Part shown: positions 35,062 to 45,771 of the stretch, in pieces
How positions within the stretch are numbered: the first letter of the stretch is position 1
Layout: each line of letters starts with the position of its first letter
NCBI GenBank assembly: GCA_028023455.1
Contig: JAQFVV010006200.1
Location: forward strand, 4,317,860 to 4,381,859
Reading direction: 5' to 3'
From: Epiperipatus broadwayi
Lineage: Eukaryota; Onychophora; Udeonychophora; Euonychophora; Peripatidae
DNA: 64,000 nt
Position numbers and translations under genes: made by a program
The notes under the pieces: generated by a model
Told to the model about the DNA's origin: nothing
Database searches by the model: none
What the model saw: the letters and a program-made list of their open reading frames with translations, nothing else

Positions 35062-35372
35062 TCAAATATTATCAATCCACTGCAGGATGAAGGTCTCTCC
35101 AAGTTCAATCCATCTTCTCCGATCTTTAGCTTGTCTTCTCCACATCACCCCTGCATGCTTTCTTATTTCATCCATCTATCTCACATGTGGTCTCTTTCTG
35201 AGTCTTTTACAATCTCTTGGAATCCAGTTTAAGAGTTAAATTGTCCATCTATTATCACCTCTTCTAGCAAAATGTCCAACCCAAATCCGCTTCAGTATTT
35301 TAATTTTTTCAATGAGGTCGGTAATACCTGTTTGTTCTCTTACCCATATATTGCGCTTTCGATCGCTATTTA
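35062..35372 (-). pseudogene. RTE-type LINE, C-terminal end of ORF2 and 3' tail
   Basis: Minus-strand translation from about 35372 stays in one frame for about 100 codons: IWVREQTGITDLIEKIKI, then GHFARRGDNRW, MDEIRKHAGVMWRRQAK and LGETFILQWIDNI, ending at TGA 35064-35062. This is the characteristic C-terminal end of RTE-family LINE proteins ('IWxRxQTG...WAGHxARRxDNRW...W.DDI...WxxxAxDRxxWxxLxEAFIQQW'). In-frame stops at 35238-35236 (TAA) and 35178-35176 (TAG) show decay. After the stop comes the ATGATGATAATA-type tail typical of RTE 3' ends (35061-35050). The reverse transcriptase is not attached, so it is a 5'-truncated insertion. Confidence 0.88.
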
Positions 35373-35379
35373 TATCAAC

Positions 35380-36110
35380 ATATAAAACATAAAATATTTA
35401 TAATCTTTTCAACAAAAATGAAAGATATAACAACATCATATAATTAAACTTTTTTTTTTTTTAAAAGAAAAACTATTTGTCTTTGCCTTTAATTCTTCAG
35501 GTGTGAGTAATCTTGTATTGTCAATTTGTTAATTATTTTCATGCTTTTTATATTTTTAGCAAGTAAATCTTTATTCTTCATCAAATATTTAATTTTTCTT
35601 TTTATTCATTAAAATTACAATTTCAAAAAAGTCCTCTTAAAAATAATATATCAGCTTTGCAAATAAATAAAAAAGGTAATCAAATGTAATAAAAATTAAC
35701 GAAAAATTTTGTTTTAGCCTCTAGGCTAAAAATATTTTCCCACAAATAATAAATAATTCTACACCATATTTTTATTGGTAATACATACCAATAAAAAGTA
35801 CATTTAAGTAATAAATGGTCTTTGACAAATTCAACACACACACACACACATATATATATGTAAATGAACTTGAAGTAATTGAAGCTTTTAATGATTTATA
35901 TAATATAAATGAACTTTTCAAAAAAACAGCTGGTACCACTCATTTCTGTAGCATTTGTTTTATATATGTTTACTCTATTTATATAATTTTAAATGAGGTT
36001 ATGAATTTGATTTATTAATTATATATATTTATAGAATAAACAATCACCATATATATATATAAGACAAAAAATTAGCAGCTTTGATCTTTTTAGTAGACAT
36101 TTCGTTTTTT
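35380..36110. other. AT-rich unassigned DNA
   Basis: No gene is supported. A (CA)n(TA)n run lies at 35832-35860. The ORF 35815-36018 starts in that repeat and has no motif. Confidence 0.5.
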
Positions 36111-36111
36111 A

Positions 36112-36760
36112 ATAATTTTTATTAGTCATTCATTAGACTTGAAATTATCTAATAATGCACCATTCTCATGTAAGGTAAAGACTAGTTTCTATCCAATTTT
36201 AACGCCCTGTGGAGGAATGTAACCATAAAAATATGACCAAAGACATGTGAAAAAGATCTATGACCCCCAAGATGCACATTTCATGCTAAACCAACACTCT
36301 TCAGTTGATCCAGATCACAAACTCTTACATATATTTTTATCATTGTTCAGTATATATAGAGAGACATTTACTATAGTTTAACATATAATAACCACATTCC
36401 ACTCTTTTTACACTTTAAAGCAAAAAATATTTATTAGTTTTACAGTTTCAACTAATAAATATATTTTGCTTTAAAGTGTAAAAAGAGTGGAATGTGGTTA
36501 TTATATGTTATATATTAGAAAAGCAAAAATAAAGAAGGAAAGAGGAAGAGAAACTATTGAAGATTACTATAGTTTAATTGATAGGTTTAAACTTACTGCC
36601 CTCATAATTTTGACATAAACCATTTGGTGGAAGTATGTTAATAATTTTTTATTAATCATTCATTAAATTAGAGATTATCCAATAATCAATAATATTTTTG
36701 TTGTATAATTTTTCACTACACCAATTTTATGCAAAGTAGAGACTAGTTTCTTTTTTGTTT
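36112..36760. repeat. Direct repeats enclosing an R1 copy and a hairpin
   Basis: 'tttttattagtcattcatta...ctaataatgcacc...gtaaagactagtttct' (36115-36190) recurs at 36645-36750 ('tttttattaatcattcatta...ccaataatcaa...gtagagactagtttct'). Between them are an R1 piece (about 36200-36345) and a near-perfect hairpin: arms 36379-36440 and 36450-36510 with a 9-bp loop. 'actatagttta' occurs on both sides of the hairpin (36370 and 36567). It looks like an element with two diverged copies into which others inserted. Confidence 0.7.
36267..36309 (-). ncRNA. Hammerhead ribozyme motif in R1 (core intact, ATC site)
   Basis: Minus strand: CTGAAGA (N7 = A, allowed) at 36305-36299. The stem-II hairpin has TGTT and AGCA around loop GGTTT (one G-U), with GAAA at 36282-36279. 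Stem III is ATGTGCAT, with cleavage after C17 (ATC) before TTGG at 36270-36267. Stem I pairs TTGG with TCAA (36309-36306; one wobble), then GATC with GGTC beyond a bulge. The preserved core together with compensated helices makes this one of the better R1 copies. Confidence 0.62.
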
Positions 36761-37870
36761 GTTTGTTTGCTTGTTTGAATGTTATAACACTTTCATTGAT
36801 TTATATGTTCAAACTTAGCCACAAAAAACAAACAAACAAACAGCTCCAAACATTTCATTTAATTTTAGAAAAATAAATAAATAAATAAACAATGTGTAAA
36901 CTTAACTTAAATATTAAACAATGTGTAAACTTATGACTTTTAATTTTGAGATTTTAATTAAATCTGGATCATGCAAGTACAATGATTACTTTTGATTCTT
37001 TATTTTACTTTTCCCCCAAAGGCTATGAATGTCTAACTATTTTAATTGGAATTAATATCAGTGAGTTTATATGTTAGTTTAAGTTTTTGACCTCAAATGA
37101 ATGCTACATAAAAGTTAAGCACTCTACATCTGCTTTCAGTACAAATGTAACACCAAACAGTCACATGGAATAATTTAAGTGATCTAATTCAGATGATTAT
37201 ACAAAAAGTTCCTATTTCAAATGTAATTGTAATTACTGTAATGATTCTTGGACACTATCTTAACTTGAAGATCAACATAGAGATAAAGTGAAGAAAGACT
37301 TATAATTAAGAGTTTCTATCACAAAGGTTAAATGCACCAGAAATTGGCAGCATTCTGAAGGAAGTAGATAATTATATTAGTTAAGCAGAACAGAATCTAG
37401 AGTAAAAATAAATCTACTGATGCAGAAGCAGATTTTTGCAGGGGTTCTAGAAATTATTTTATATAAACTCATATGATTTAAATAGTATTCTTCCTTTCTG
37501 TTATCATTACAATTTGCAAACATTTGTTTGTCTGCATATCAAAGTGGTTTCTTTCTTCTTTATAATCTAATGCTAAGTGTACTTTCAACAAAGTTCACCA
37601 AAATAAAAAAAGCTGTTGTATAGAATTTCATTAAAAGTGCACTTAGAATTAGACTATAAAGAAGAAGGAAACAACTTCAACACACAGATGAACAAATACA
37701 AATAAGGGAAGAGTTAATATTATTCAGTATTTAGTAAGTCAACTTCCTTTACATTTAATTTTTGCAAAGTTCAAATTTTATTAATTAATCTAATGTTATT
37801 GTTGTTCATTAGTGTCTTTCAAATAACTTCTTTCTCCTGTGAAATGTCACGTTATATGTGACTTGCTTTT
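36761..37870. other. AT-rich DNA with a small hairpin element
   Basis: (GTTT)n at 36755-36776 and its complement (AAAC)n near 36826-36841 form a loose inverted pair. A hairpin lies at 37548-37594 and 37634-37675 ('ctttataatctaatgctaagtg' with its complement 'cacttagaattagactataaag'), about 45-bp arms and a 40-bp loop. No gene is supported. Confidence 0.55.
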
Positions 37871-37871
37871 T

Positions 37872-37985
37872 TTTTTCTCATGTGTCATAGCATCAGCCTG
37901 GAAGCGAACCCGCTAACCCGGGACAACTGCTTGTAAAGCAGCTGTCGCTAACCTCTCGGCTACCAATGTTTGACAAACTTGCTTT
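37872..37985 (-). repeat. SINE with tRNA-Val(UAC)-like head
   Basis: On the minus strand: A-box TAGCCGAGAGG, anticodon arm CTGCTTTACAAGCAG (TAC in the anticodon position), B-box GGTTCGCTTCC, then 'ggctgatgctatgacacatgag' and a poly-A tail (poly-T at 37868-37876 on plus). Same family as 22564-22675 and 50933-51073. This copy has the best B-box. A SINE is preferred over a tRNA gene because the 3' extension is shared. Confidence 0.78.
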
Positions 37986-39087
37986 TTTGATTATTAATAA
38001 AACAATCATAGAAAAAAGTTAAGACTCTAAAAAAGATTGCCAAACAATCATATTGTCAGACTAATTAGTAAAATTTGAACACTCAAAAAATAAGTATGAA
38101 AGAAAATGTATTAAATATCTATCATTTTATTACAATTAGTTTAAGTTATTAAAATTTCTTAATTCAAAGCATAGTGTTTTTTTTTTTAATTCTAATTATA
38201 TTGAGAATAAAAAATATACTAAATTTTATTTGTAGTTTTATTTTTTCTATTTGACGACACAATAATGTTAAAATTACTCTTTATTTTTATACGTTCCAAT
38301 ACTGAAAATTATATAAAACTCATTTTTATTTTTTTATAACATTGTAGTTTTATCCCTTTATTCAACAACTTACACAATATCACTATTGAAACTTTAATGC
38401 AATAAAGTAGAGAGAAAATTATTTATCCATGGATAATTTATTTAATTGAGTAAAGAATATTTGAGGACACAATCAAAACTTTTTTTTTTTTCATTTTAAT
38501 TGTTTTTTCTTAAATAAATATTTTTAATACATCTGTATTTTTAGTTAAACAAACACTATTAATTTAACAGTTTTTAACATCTAATTTTGGTATGAAATAT
38601 AATTATTTTAATTGTAAGATGTTTATTCTTTATAAAACTTTTATTTTCTTTCACTTTTACTGAAGTTGTAAATAAGTTTGATTAGCTAGAAATGATTAAG
38701 AACAAAAAAGATTAAATTAAATGAAATAATGTTTTATTATTGTCATTAATATATATTTTAAATGTAAAATAACATTGAATGCACAAATACAATGCAAATG
38801 AAAGTTTGCAGCACATGTATATTAGACCTTATATGAAGACATATTTCCATCTTTATTGTTCAAAGGAGGTTGCCTTGTTGTTGACAACAGATTGAGATTG
38901 TTGATTGTTATTGATATTGATATTGTTTAAGTATTGACTGTATTTCTGTATTTAATATATATTTTAATTTTTTTAAACATTTATCAACATCTCTTTCATC
39001 TCAACTTCATCATATAGCAACCATCTACCAGAAATAGAAAAATCAGACATCTCTCTTATCAAGCATATATATATATATATATATTTT

Positions 39088-39119
<32 letters not shown>

Positions 39120-39328
39120 AATTTTTATTTTTATTTTTTTTTTTTATTTAAAAATAATAATATATATTTTTATAAACCATACAATATTATACAAAATAAA
39201 ATTTTTATAAATAAATATATACAATTTTAAAAAAAGAATTTTCATTTCTATATTTGTTGTTTGTGAAATAGACACAAATTGTATTAAAATATTGTTACTG
39301 TATTAATTATTGTATTGTTTTGAATAAT

Positions 39329-39360
<32 letters not shown>

Positions 39361-39565
39361 AGACAATGATTAATCCTAGCATTAGTAGATATATTCAGAG
39401 ATCTCTAAATTTATTTTATTTATTTTTTATATTGTATATATTATATGACTACACAATCTTTTCATAATTTGCTATTTGCAGTATTTTACAATGCACTGCA
39501 TTTTGAATATTTTCTGGGGGAACTAAAGTATTTAGTAAATTTTATATTTAGGATTTTTATTTTCA
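37986..39565. other. AT-rich unassigned DNA with (TA)n tracts
   Basis: No gene supported. TA-dinucleotide tracts lie at about 39065-39120 and 39330-39358. The rest is AT-rich with long T runs. Confidence 0.5.
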
Positions 39566-39569
39566 ACCA

Positions 39570-39910
39570 ATAATAGATCACTGAAAGATGATCTTTCCAA
39601 ATTTAATCCAATTTTTCTGATTCATAACTTCTTTTTTACTACACATTTCCTGCAAATTATTTTAATTTATCCCATTTATCCATCATATGGTATCTTTCTA
39701 GGTCTTTTACTATTTCTTTAGTTCCAGTATAAGACTTCAATTGCCCACCTATTATTATTTTTTCTACCATATTTCTATTTTAGTCTTTAAAATTTTTTTC
39801 ATTGACCACATATTTTATTTTTGATTCCTTCTTGTTTGTCTCAATGCATATATGTTCATATTGCCCCAAATTTCTGTAATGATCTTCTATTAAGTATACA
39901 AATCTCAGAT
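39570..39910 (-). pseudogene. Strongly decayed RTE 3' end
   Basis: The plus-strand words 'gatgatctttccaaatttaatcc', 'catatggtatctttctaggtctttta' and 'caattgcccacctattattat' parallel those of the RTE 3' end at 35085-35270 ('gatgaaggtctctccaagttcaatcc', 'catgtggtctctttctgagtctttta', 'aattgtccatctattatcac') in the same order and orientation. Translation is interrupted many times. The ORF at 39780-39980 is the upstream continuation without a readable motif. Confidence 0.7.
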
Positions 39911-40844
39911 AGATATGTAAAAACTGGATAAAGAAATCTATTAAAAACCTTCTTTTGTAAAGACATAGACATATTTCCATGTGTTATTATATAATGCTTG
40001 TATAAACCTTGGCTGAATCCAGATTTTTAACTTTTTTTTTTTTTTTTTACCTATATGAGGCATGAAAAGCAGCTACAAAACAGGCTTGTGATATAATTGA
40101 GAGACTCCAATACTTGAATTGACTTTTGCTAAACTTCTGGTTTCTATTGATTTCTTATTTTTTTATTTTGGAAGTTTCTCTTTATTAATTAATTCGTTTA
40201 TTTACACACACATACATATGCTTGTGGGTATATAAATTTTAAGAGGCAATGAAATATCTAAGCATAGTCAAAATTAAACTTAATTAAAGATCTCCTGTTA
40301 TTGTTTAATTACAAATCAGATGAAAACGAAACCAATTTTATCTACTACTTTAAGTCATTTATTGGCTAAGCAAATATAGATAATGATATTTATAAGTTCC
40401 AATATATTTTATGAAAATATTTCTACAGTCGATTTCAGGCTTTAAGTTATATTCACAAAGTAAAATGTCTAAATATTCATTTTAATATCCTTGTGAATTC
40501 TCAATTTTCGACTAATATGTGATTTTTAGAAAATAATAAAATTTCCAAGAACCACTTGTACTAAATTTAATTAAACATGTCATAAACATTATTTTTCTAT
40601 CACAAATCTGATTATTACACTATTTATTAGCATTGTTACATACTTACAACAAATTGCAAATTTACAATGTATTAAAGTGAATACATAAAAATTCCACCTT
40701 GTGAATTTTTTTTAGATCAATTTTTGTTTATCAAGAGCTTCATTATCTAGTTACAGATCATCAAATTTATATGCTTGTATTTTGTGCTATACAAAGTTTA
40801 ACTCATTATTATACTAGATAAAAGTTGATTCACATATTATAACT
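39911..40844. other. AT-rich unassigned DNA
   Basis: No gene, repeat family or RNA recognised. A T run sits at 40031-40049. Confidence 0.5.
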
Positions 40845-41375
40845 GAGAGATTGAAACTACAATGGACAACATCATCCCTGCCATCCAGAGAAGACGAAAC
40901 CCAGAGCCGGCAACAATCCTCTCATACCCCTATTAGTTACCCCCCCATAGTGCTAGGACAAAGGCCTTGAGGATTCCTTAACCCTTAGACTATCTAGACA
41001 GCAATGATGAGTGAAACTGCAGTCCCAATCAAAGGTAATTGTTGATTTACAGGGTGTAATATAGAAATTCAAACCACTCATAAATAACATCATCCCACTC
41101 ACCAAGAAACAAGAAAATTTACAGCAACAACAATCCCCTCACACCCACATCCCAGATGACTTGCCAGAAGCTAGGACTTGGGCTCCAGGGACCCTCCCCA
41201 CCACTAGACTCTCTATCCAAGGAGCCAAAATGAGTAATACAGTAGTTTAAGTCAAAAGGTACAATCATAGTGCATTCTTTAAATTTCCTATGGCTGGCAC
41301 TTTATAGTTCAAATAGGTAACCATTGATTTACAAAGTCTTTTGTAGAAATTAGGCTGAGAGATTGAATTTGTCCA
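40845..41375 (+). repeat. Tandem pair of about 218-bp repeats
   Basis: 'catcatccc' at 40870 and 41088, 'acaatcctctcatacccc' versus 'acaatcccctcacaccca', 'ctaggacaaaggcc' versus 'ctaggacttgggct', and 'actgcagt' versus 'tacagtag' align two units 218 bp apart. Each ends in 'ttgatttacagggtgtaatatagaaatt' or its diverged form at about 41330. The start word 'gagagattgaa' recurs at 41357. C-rich for the window. No hammerhead core or ORF. Confidence 0.7.
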
Positions 41376-41620
41376 TAGTTTAATCATGGAAAACTAAGAT
41401 CATTAATCCATTTGATCAGACTAGAAACATCTCTGGAAAATTGACATTGAATCTTACAAATGACATTATACATATTTACATACCTAATAAATAACACGAT
41501 GCAGACAAAATTAGCATCCTTTTCATTTACTTTGTGATTTAATGATAAGATATTCAATTAAATTTAGAATGAAAGGTGCCTAGAGATTTCACTCCTTTAT
41601 AAAAATTATATACTGACATT

Positions 41621-41791
41621 ATTTACTTCAGAACTTTGATATTAATCATTTCAGATAAATATATTAAATAATGTAAATTAAAGTGTAATATATATATATA
41701 TATATATATATATATTACTCTTTAATTTACAAGTGTCAAACTTCATTTACTTCAGAACTTTGATATTAATCATTTCAGATAAATATATTAG
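41621..41791 (+). repeat. Exact 45-bp direct repeat around a TA palindrome
   Basis: The word starting 'atttacttcagaactttgat' and ending 'agataaatatatta' is present at 41621-41667 and again at 41745-41791. Between the copies is an inverted pair 'gtaaattaaagtgtaat' and 'attactctttaatttac' enclosing (TA)n (41692-41714). This is consistent with a TA-cored hairpin element and a local duplication. Confidence 0.75.
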
Positions 41792-41814
41792 TGATTCTTG
41801 ATAATCATTTATTA

Positions 41815-42080
41815 AACTAAATATTATCTTTAAGCCAATAAACATCACATGATCACCATTTCTTAGGCTTACTTATAACTGTTATTAAAAGAGGCAAAAC
41901 TCTCTATACATATTGCCATTCAATGCAAGCCAGAATAATCAATGGATGCCAAAAGGCTTGCCTTCTGGCATCCATTAATTACTCTGGCTTGCACAGACTG
42001 GCAATATGTATAGAGAGTTTTGCTTGTTTATTATCTTTAACTCAGATACAAACTTTGAAATTCATTTTATATATAAAAAC
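41815..42080. repeat. R4-type hairpin
   Basis: 'aacatcacatgatcaccatttct' and 'aggcaaaactctctatacatattgcca' lead into 'tgcaagccagaataatcaatggatgcc' (41929-41951). The complement follows at about 41965-42027 ('ggcatccattaattactctggcttgca', 'tggcaatatgtatagagagttttgc'). Arms are about 70 bp with a loop under 20 bp. This is the R4 terminal block without the ribozyme part. Confidence 0.85.
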
Positions 42081-42124
42081 AATGCATAATGTTAGCTGAA
42101 GTCTATATAAAATAATTTAAACAT

Positions 42125-42275
42125 CTCATAGTTATATTTTTTCAGCCACACTCCTCCTTTAAATAAAGAAGGCTTGAATTTTGCAGCCCACTCAAGAGAA
42201 TTTCTTTTGAATGAGCTGCAAAATTATACTTTTTTTTATTTAAAGGGAGGTGAAGCTGAAAAAAATAAAGTTATG
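42125..42275. repeat. MITE-like hairpin
   Basis: Arm 1 42127-42196 ('ttttttcagccacactcctcctttaaataaa', 'ttttgcagcccactcaagagaa') and arm 2 42199-42273 (its reverse complement) meet with almost no loop near 42197. There are about 70 pairs with a few mismatches. The ORF 42174-42419 starts inside it and is not a gene. Confidence 0.8.
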
Positions 42276-43035
42276 GGGTGTTTAAAATATTACATAAATA
42301 TATTTATAATGATCATAAAACCTTTATCAATTAGAAAATTATACACTCAAAGTCAAATGTTTCTTTTATGCATAAATTGGCTGGATTTAAAACATTTCTA
42401 TTTAAAAATGTGTTATTAAAATGTGAATGTGATAAATTATTTAATATTGATATATATATATAATGAATAGAAATAAGAAAATAATATCCATGTAAACAGA
42501 GATAACTTTTAGCTTTTGATGTTGCCAAGAAACTATCAATCACTACTAATTGACAATCTCTGAGGCTAAATAAGTTTTTTTATTAATACTATAATAAGCT
42601 CATTTGTTGGAGTTTTTTAATTCAGTGTGTGTGTGTGTGTGTGTGTGTATGAATAATAGTAATGTTATATTTTAAGTGATTAGTATTCCTATAATATATT
42701 ATAGTACTACAATTTATTTTCAGTACTGAAAGATATGTTTTAAGCAGAAATATATATTTGACATGCATATATTGCTTTAGGTACTGCATCTTATTTTATG
42801 TAAAATCTTCCAATTGTTAAAATTGTAGTTTCTTTGATATGTTTTTATATGATTAAAAACTACTGAGGAAAATTATTGACTTTTGATTCTCCCATTGCAA
42901 TTAATTTTATATAAAAAATTATTTTTATGATTATCATCATTAACTAATTCTTTACCATCCTATTTTAAAATATTTCAAAAAATTTTAATTGTCATTACTA
43001 CTACTATTATTATATTAAATTTATTAAGTGCAAGC
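42276..43035. other. AT-rich unassigned DNA
   Basis: No gene supported; a (TG)n run lies at 42625-42648. Nothing else recognised. Confidence 0.5.
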
Positions 43036-43385
43036 AGATAAAACAATAATAATGTAAAAGGCTGAAACATTTGAAAGATGCACCTTAAAAATGCTTAAAT
43101 GTCAGCCAATCAGATAGAATAATGACTGCACAAGGAATTAAATGTGAAGGTGTTTAAATCTTCATGATCTTAGTTCAAAATGCTTGAGTCTAGCTTATTT
43201 ATATATGAATTTATGTAGAGAAAAAGGTGGATTCCATCTTTTTTTCATAAAGTCTTTGACTTGTGTTTTGAATTGAGAGTTTCCTTGTGCAGTCATTATT
43301 ACTATCTGATTGACTGTCATTTAAGCATTTTTAAGGCACATCTTTCAAAGGTTTCAGCCTTTCACATTATTACTACTATTATTGA
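43036..43385. repeat. Inverted-repeat element
   Basis: Arm 1 43044-43136 ('ggctgaaacatttgaaagatgcacc', 'aaaatgcttaaatgtcagccaatcagatag', 'aatgactgcacaagga') and arm 2 43281-43377 are reverse complements over about 93 bp with a 145-bp spacer. No ORF. The family is not seen elsewhere in the window. Confidence 0.85.
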
Positions 43386-44800
43386 TGTTTTTGCCTTCTC
43401 TAAATAAAGAAAAATCTAAGATTTAATGACTGTTTCAGAAATCACTAATTCTTGTAGATGCTTATTTACAGAATACACAGTTTTTTTTATGAGTATAGCT
43501 CATGCTTAAATAATCATACACTAACTTTGTATAGATTATTCAATGTATTATTGTCTTATTTACCAAGCTCATAATTTTTGTAAAAAAATGTTTTAAACCA
43601 GCCATCTTATATCTCAATGAGCTTTTGATATTGAATTAATACACAATCATTACCTTTTCATATATTTTACAATCTAAATATGATAAAAAGACCATGCAAC
43701 ACCCAGTGTGTGATATTATGTATTGCATACTTGAAAACAGTATATTCATGCTAAATAGATGCCATTTCTTATGCAGAAAAATTGGGAAGTGTGCAACACC
43801 TACTAATAACATTAATGCTCTGCATAGGTTTGCTGCAGTGGTAGACTGGCACAAACAACTGTCACTTCCAGAGATTTTTATGAACTTTTGATGATTTTAA
43901 TTAAATGGTGAAAGCAAAATGAACAAATTATATTATTTTGTAAATATATGGTTTTTTAAAAAATACATTTTGAGCTATGAAATGCTATAAACTTTATAGA
44001 TTTTTATTGGTGCAACTTACATTCATACATAAGATGATTGGGTTTAGAGAATTTCCTGAAAATATAATCTATTCAATATGTATGTTATTTGCTTAACATC
44101 AATTATGTTCAATAACAAATTAAACTAATTAGTCATTAAACAATGGATTTTACTTCTATTTAAAGAATGTTAAAAATACAAGAATTTTAGTAAAAATAAA
44201 ATAATAAATAGCAATGTTATATGTAAAATTGATTGTAAGATCTGTGATGTCTGTATGTGTAATAAGGGGTCACACATACATAAGTGAGTCACAATGCTTT
44301 CTAACAAAAAGAGTATAAGAGTATGTGGGGTTCAACAAAATTAATCAACAACATTCCTCTTTAGTACTTTATGATTACTAGAATAATTATAAATTTAAAT
44401 AATTAATTAGCTGAAGTGTTATTAAATCTTCAAGCATTATCTATAGAATTTCCAAAACATTTAAATGTTACCTATTGATGAAAAATGGTCTAATCCCTAC
44501 ATGACACATATTTTAAACTCCATTCTCATCAGATTAACTAGAAATTATTAACCAACATCAACATAATGTTATTTAATTTAAACACTTTCCACCACATTCC
44601 ATTTGATGTTAAAGTTTGAATGTTCAAATTAGCAGTGTAACTAATCAGCCTTATATATAACAGATTAATATTAATGTACAACACAGAGCTAAATGAGAAT
44701 TATTCCACAATTAAACTTGTGTACAAAATTATCTAAATATATAAATAAATAATTTAGTGATGATCTAAATATTAATGAAAACAAGTCATATATCACATGA
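43386..44800. other. AT-rich unassigned DNA
   Basis: No gene is supported. ORFs at 43636-43854 (minus) and 43694-43891 (plus) overlap each other and neither shows a recognisable domain. Confidence 0.45.
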
Positions 44801-44970
44801 CCTATATATATATATATATATGAAAAATAAAAACAAGTTAGTCACGTAACCTGCTATCACTTGTTATTTATGATCAATAGATGGCGTCTTTACCAAAACC
44901 GCCGAAACAAGTGTAAAATATTTTTACATAAACGCAAAAGGAGTCAGAATTAACTACCTCTTTCATTTTG

Positions 44971-45024
44971 CTCACCTCCAGATCAGCTGATTTCAAGCTG
45001 GTTTGCTTTCGTCAGTGGAAGGAT
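44971..45024 (-). ncRNA. Hammerhead ribozyme, unit 1 of the 419-bp repeat
   Basis: Minus strand: CTGACGA (N7 = C) at 45015-45009. Stem II is AAGC and GCTT around loop AAACCA (45008-44995). GAAA is at 44994-44991. Stem III is the perfect palindrome ATCAGCTGAT, which as a monomer gives three pairs with an AGCT loop. The cleavage triplet is ATC (44983-44981), and cleavage falls between 44981 and 44980. Stem I pairs CTTCCA (45021-45016) with TGGAGG (44980-44975), six pairs with one wobble. After an asymmetric internal loop, GCTC (45029-45026) pairs with GAGC (44973-44970). All invariant core positions are present. Type I by its open stem I. Confidence 0.85.
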
Positions 45025-45389
45025 AGAGCTATAGAAACTAGGTCTAAAGACTGACTCTCAAGCATTTATGCAAAACATTTATATCAGTTTGCAAGCGTGA
45101 ATTTTTCAGACTGGTAAAGTCTTCAAACTCAGCCTAGCAAGCTAGATATCTATATGGGTCTGATCTCAGTTCAGTTTCACCACATAGTCAAAGTCTCTGC
45201 AATATATATCATTGCAAGAAAACTTTAAAGGTACATTTATGAAAAATAAAAACAAGTTAGTCACGTAACCTGCTATCACTTGTTATTTATGATCAATAGA
45301 TGGCGTCTTTACCAAAACCGCCGAAACAAGTGTAAAATATTTTTACATAAACGCAAAAGGAGTCAGAATTAACTACCTCTTTCATTTTG

Positions 45390-45443
45390 CTCACCTCCAG
45401 ATCAGCTGATTTCAAGCTGGTTTGCTTTCGTCAGTGGAAGGAT
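45390..45443 (-). ncRNA. Hammerhead ribozyme, unit 2 of the 419-bp repeat
   Basis: Identical to the motif in unit 1 and displaced by 419 bp: CTGACGA at 45434-45428, GAAA at 45413-45410, predicted cleavage between 45400 and 45399. Two motifs in the same transcript allow excision of a monomer and also pairing of the palindromic stem III between two ribozymes, which is how hammerheads with short stem III are known to cleave efficiently. Confidence 0.85.
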
Positions 45444-45771
45444 AGAGCTATAGAAACTAGGTCTAAAGACTGACTCTCAAGCATTTATGCAAAACATTTA
45501 TATCAGTTTGCAAGCGTGAATTTTTCAGACCGGTAAAGTCTTCAAACTCAGCCTAGCAAGCTAGATATCTATATGGGTCTGATCTCAGTTCAGTTTCACC
45601 ACATAGTCAAAGTCTCTGCAATATATATCATTGCAAGAAAACTTTAAAGGTACATTTATGAAAAATAAAAACAAGTTAGTCACGTAACCTGCTATCACTT
45701 GTTATTTATGATCAATAGATGGCGGTTTTGGTAAAGACGCCATCTATTGATCATATATATATATATATATG

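Larger units (their letters stand above)
44821..45752 (-). repeat. 419-bp tandem repeat carrying hammerhead ribozymes (retrozyme-like)
   Basis: Two complete units of exactly 419 bp (g at 44822, 45241 and 45660 mark equivalent positions) differ at one noticed base (T versus C near 45111 and 45530). A truncated third unit ends in a snap-back: 45710-45724 is followed by its own complement at 45738-45752. The block is bounded by (TA)n on both sides (44803-44820, 45753-45771). Each full unit has a minus-strand hammerhead (44975-45022 and 45394-45441), so a minus-strand transcript would release 419-nt RNAs with defined ends. This is the architecture of animal retrozymes and hammerhead satellites. 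A module GTCTGATCTCAGTTCAG (plus, near 45158-45174) is shared with R4 and R5. No protein is encoded. Confidence 0.9.

Noticed and set aside
34970-35239. 89-aa plus-strand ORF
   Set aside because: It is the antisense of an RTE LINE C-terminal region that reads correctly on the minus strand.
36379-36510. microRNA precursor from the near-perfect hairpin
   Set aside because: Pairing is too complete and the arms look like transposon TIRs nested in duplicated sequence; no evidence for a mature miRNA without small-RNA data.
42174-42543. ORFs 42174-42419 (plus) and 42331-42543 (minus)
   Set aside because: The first starts within a MITE hairpin; neither has a motif and they overlap antisense.
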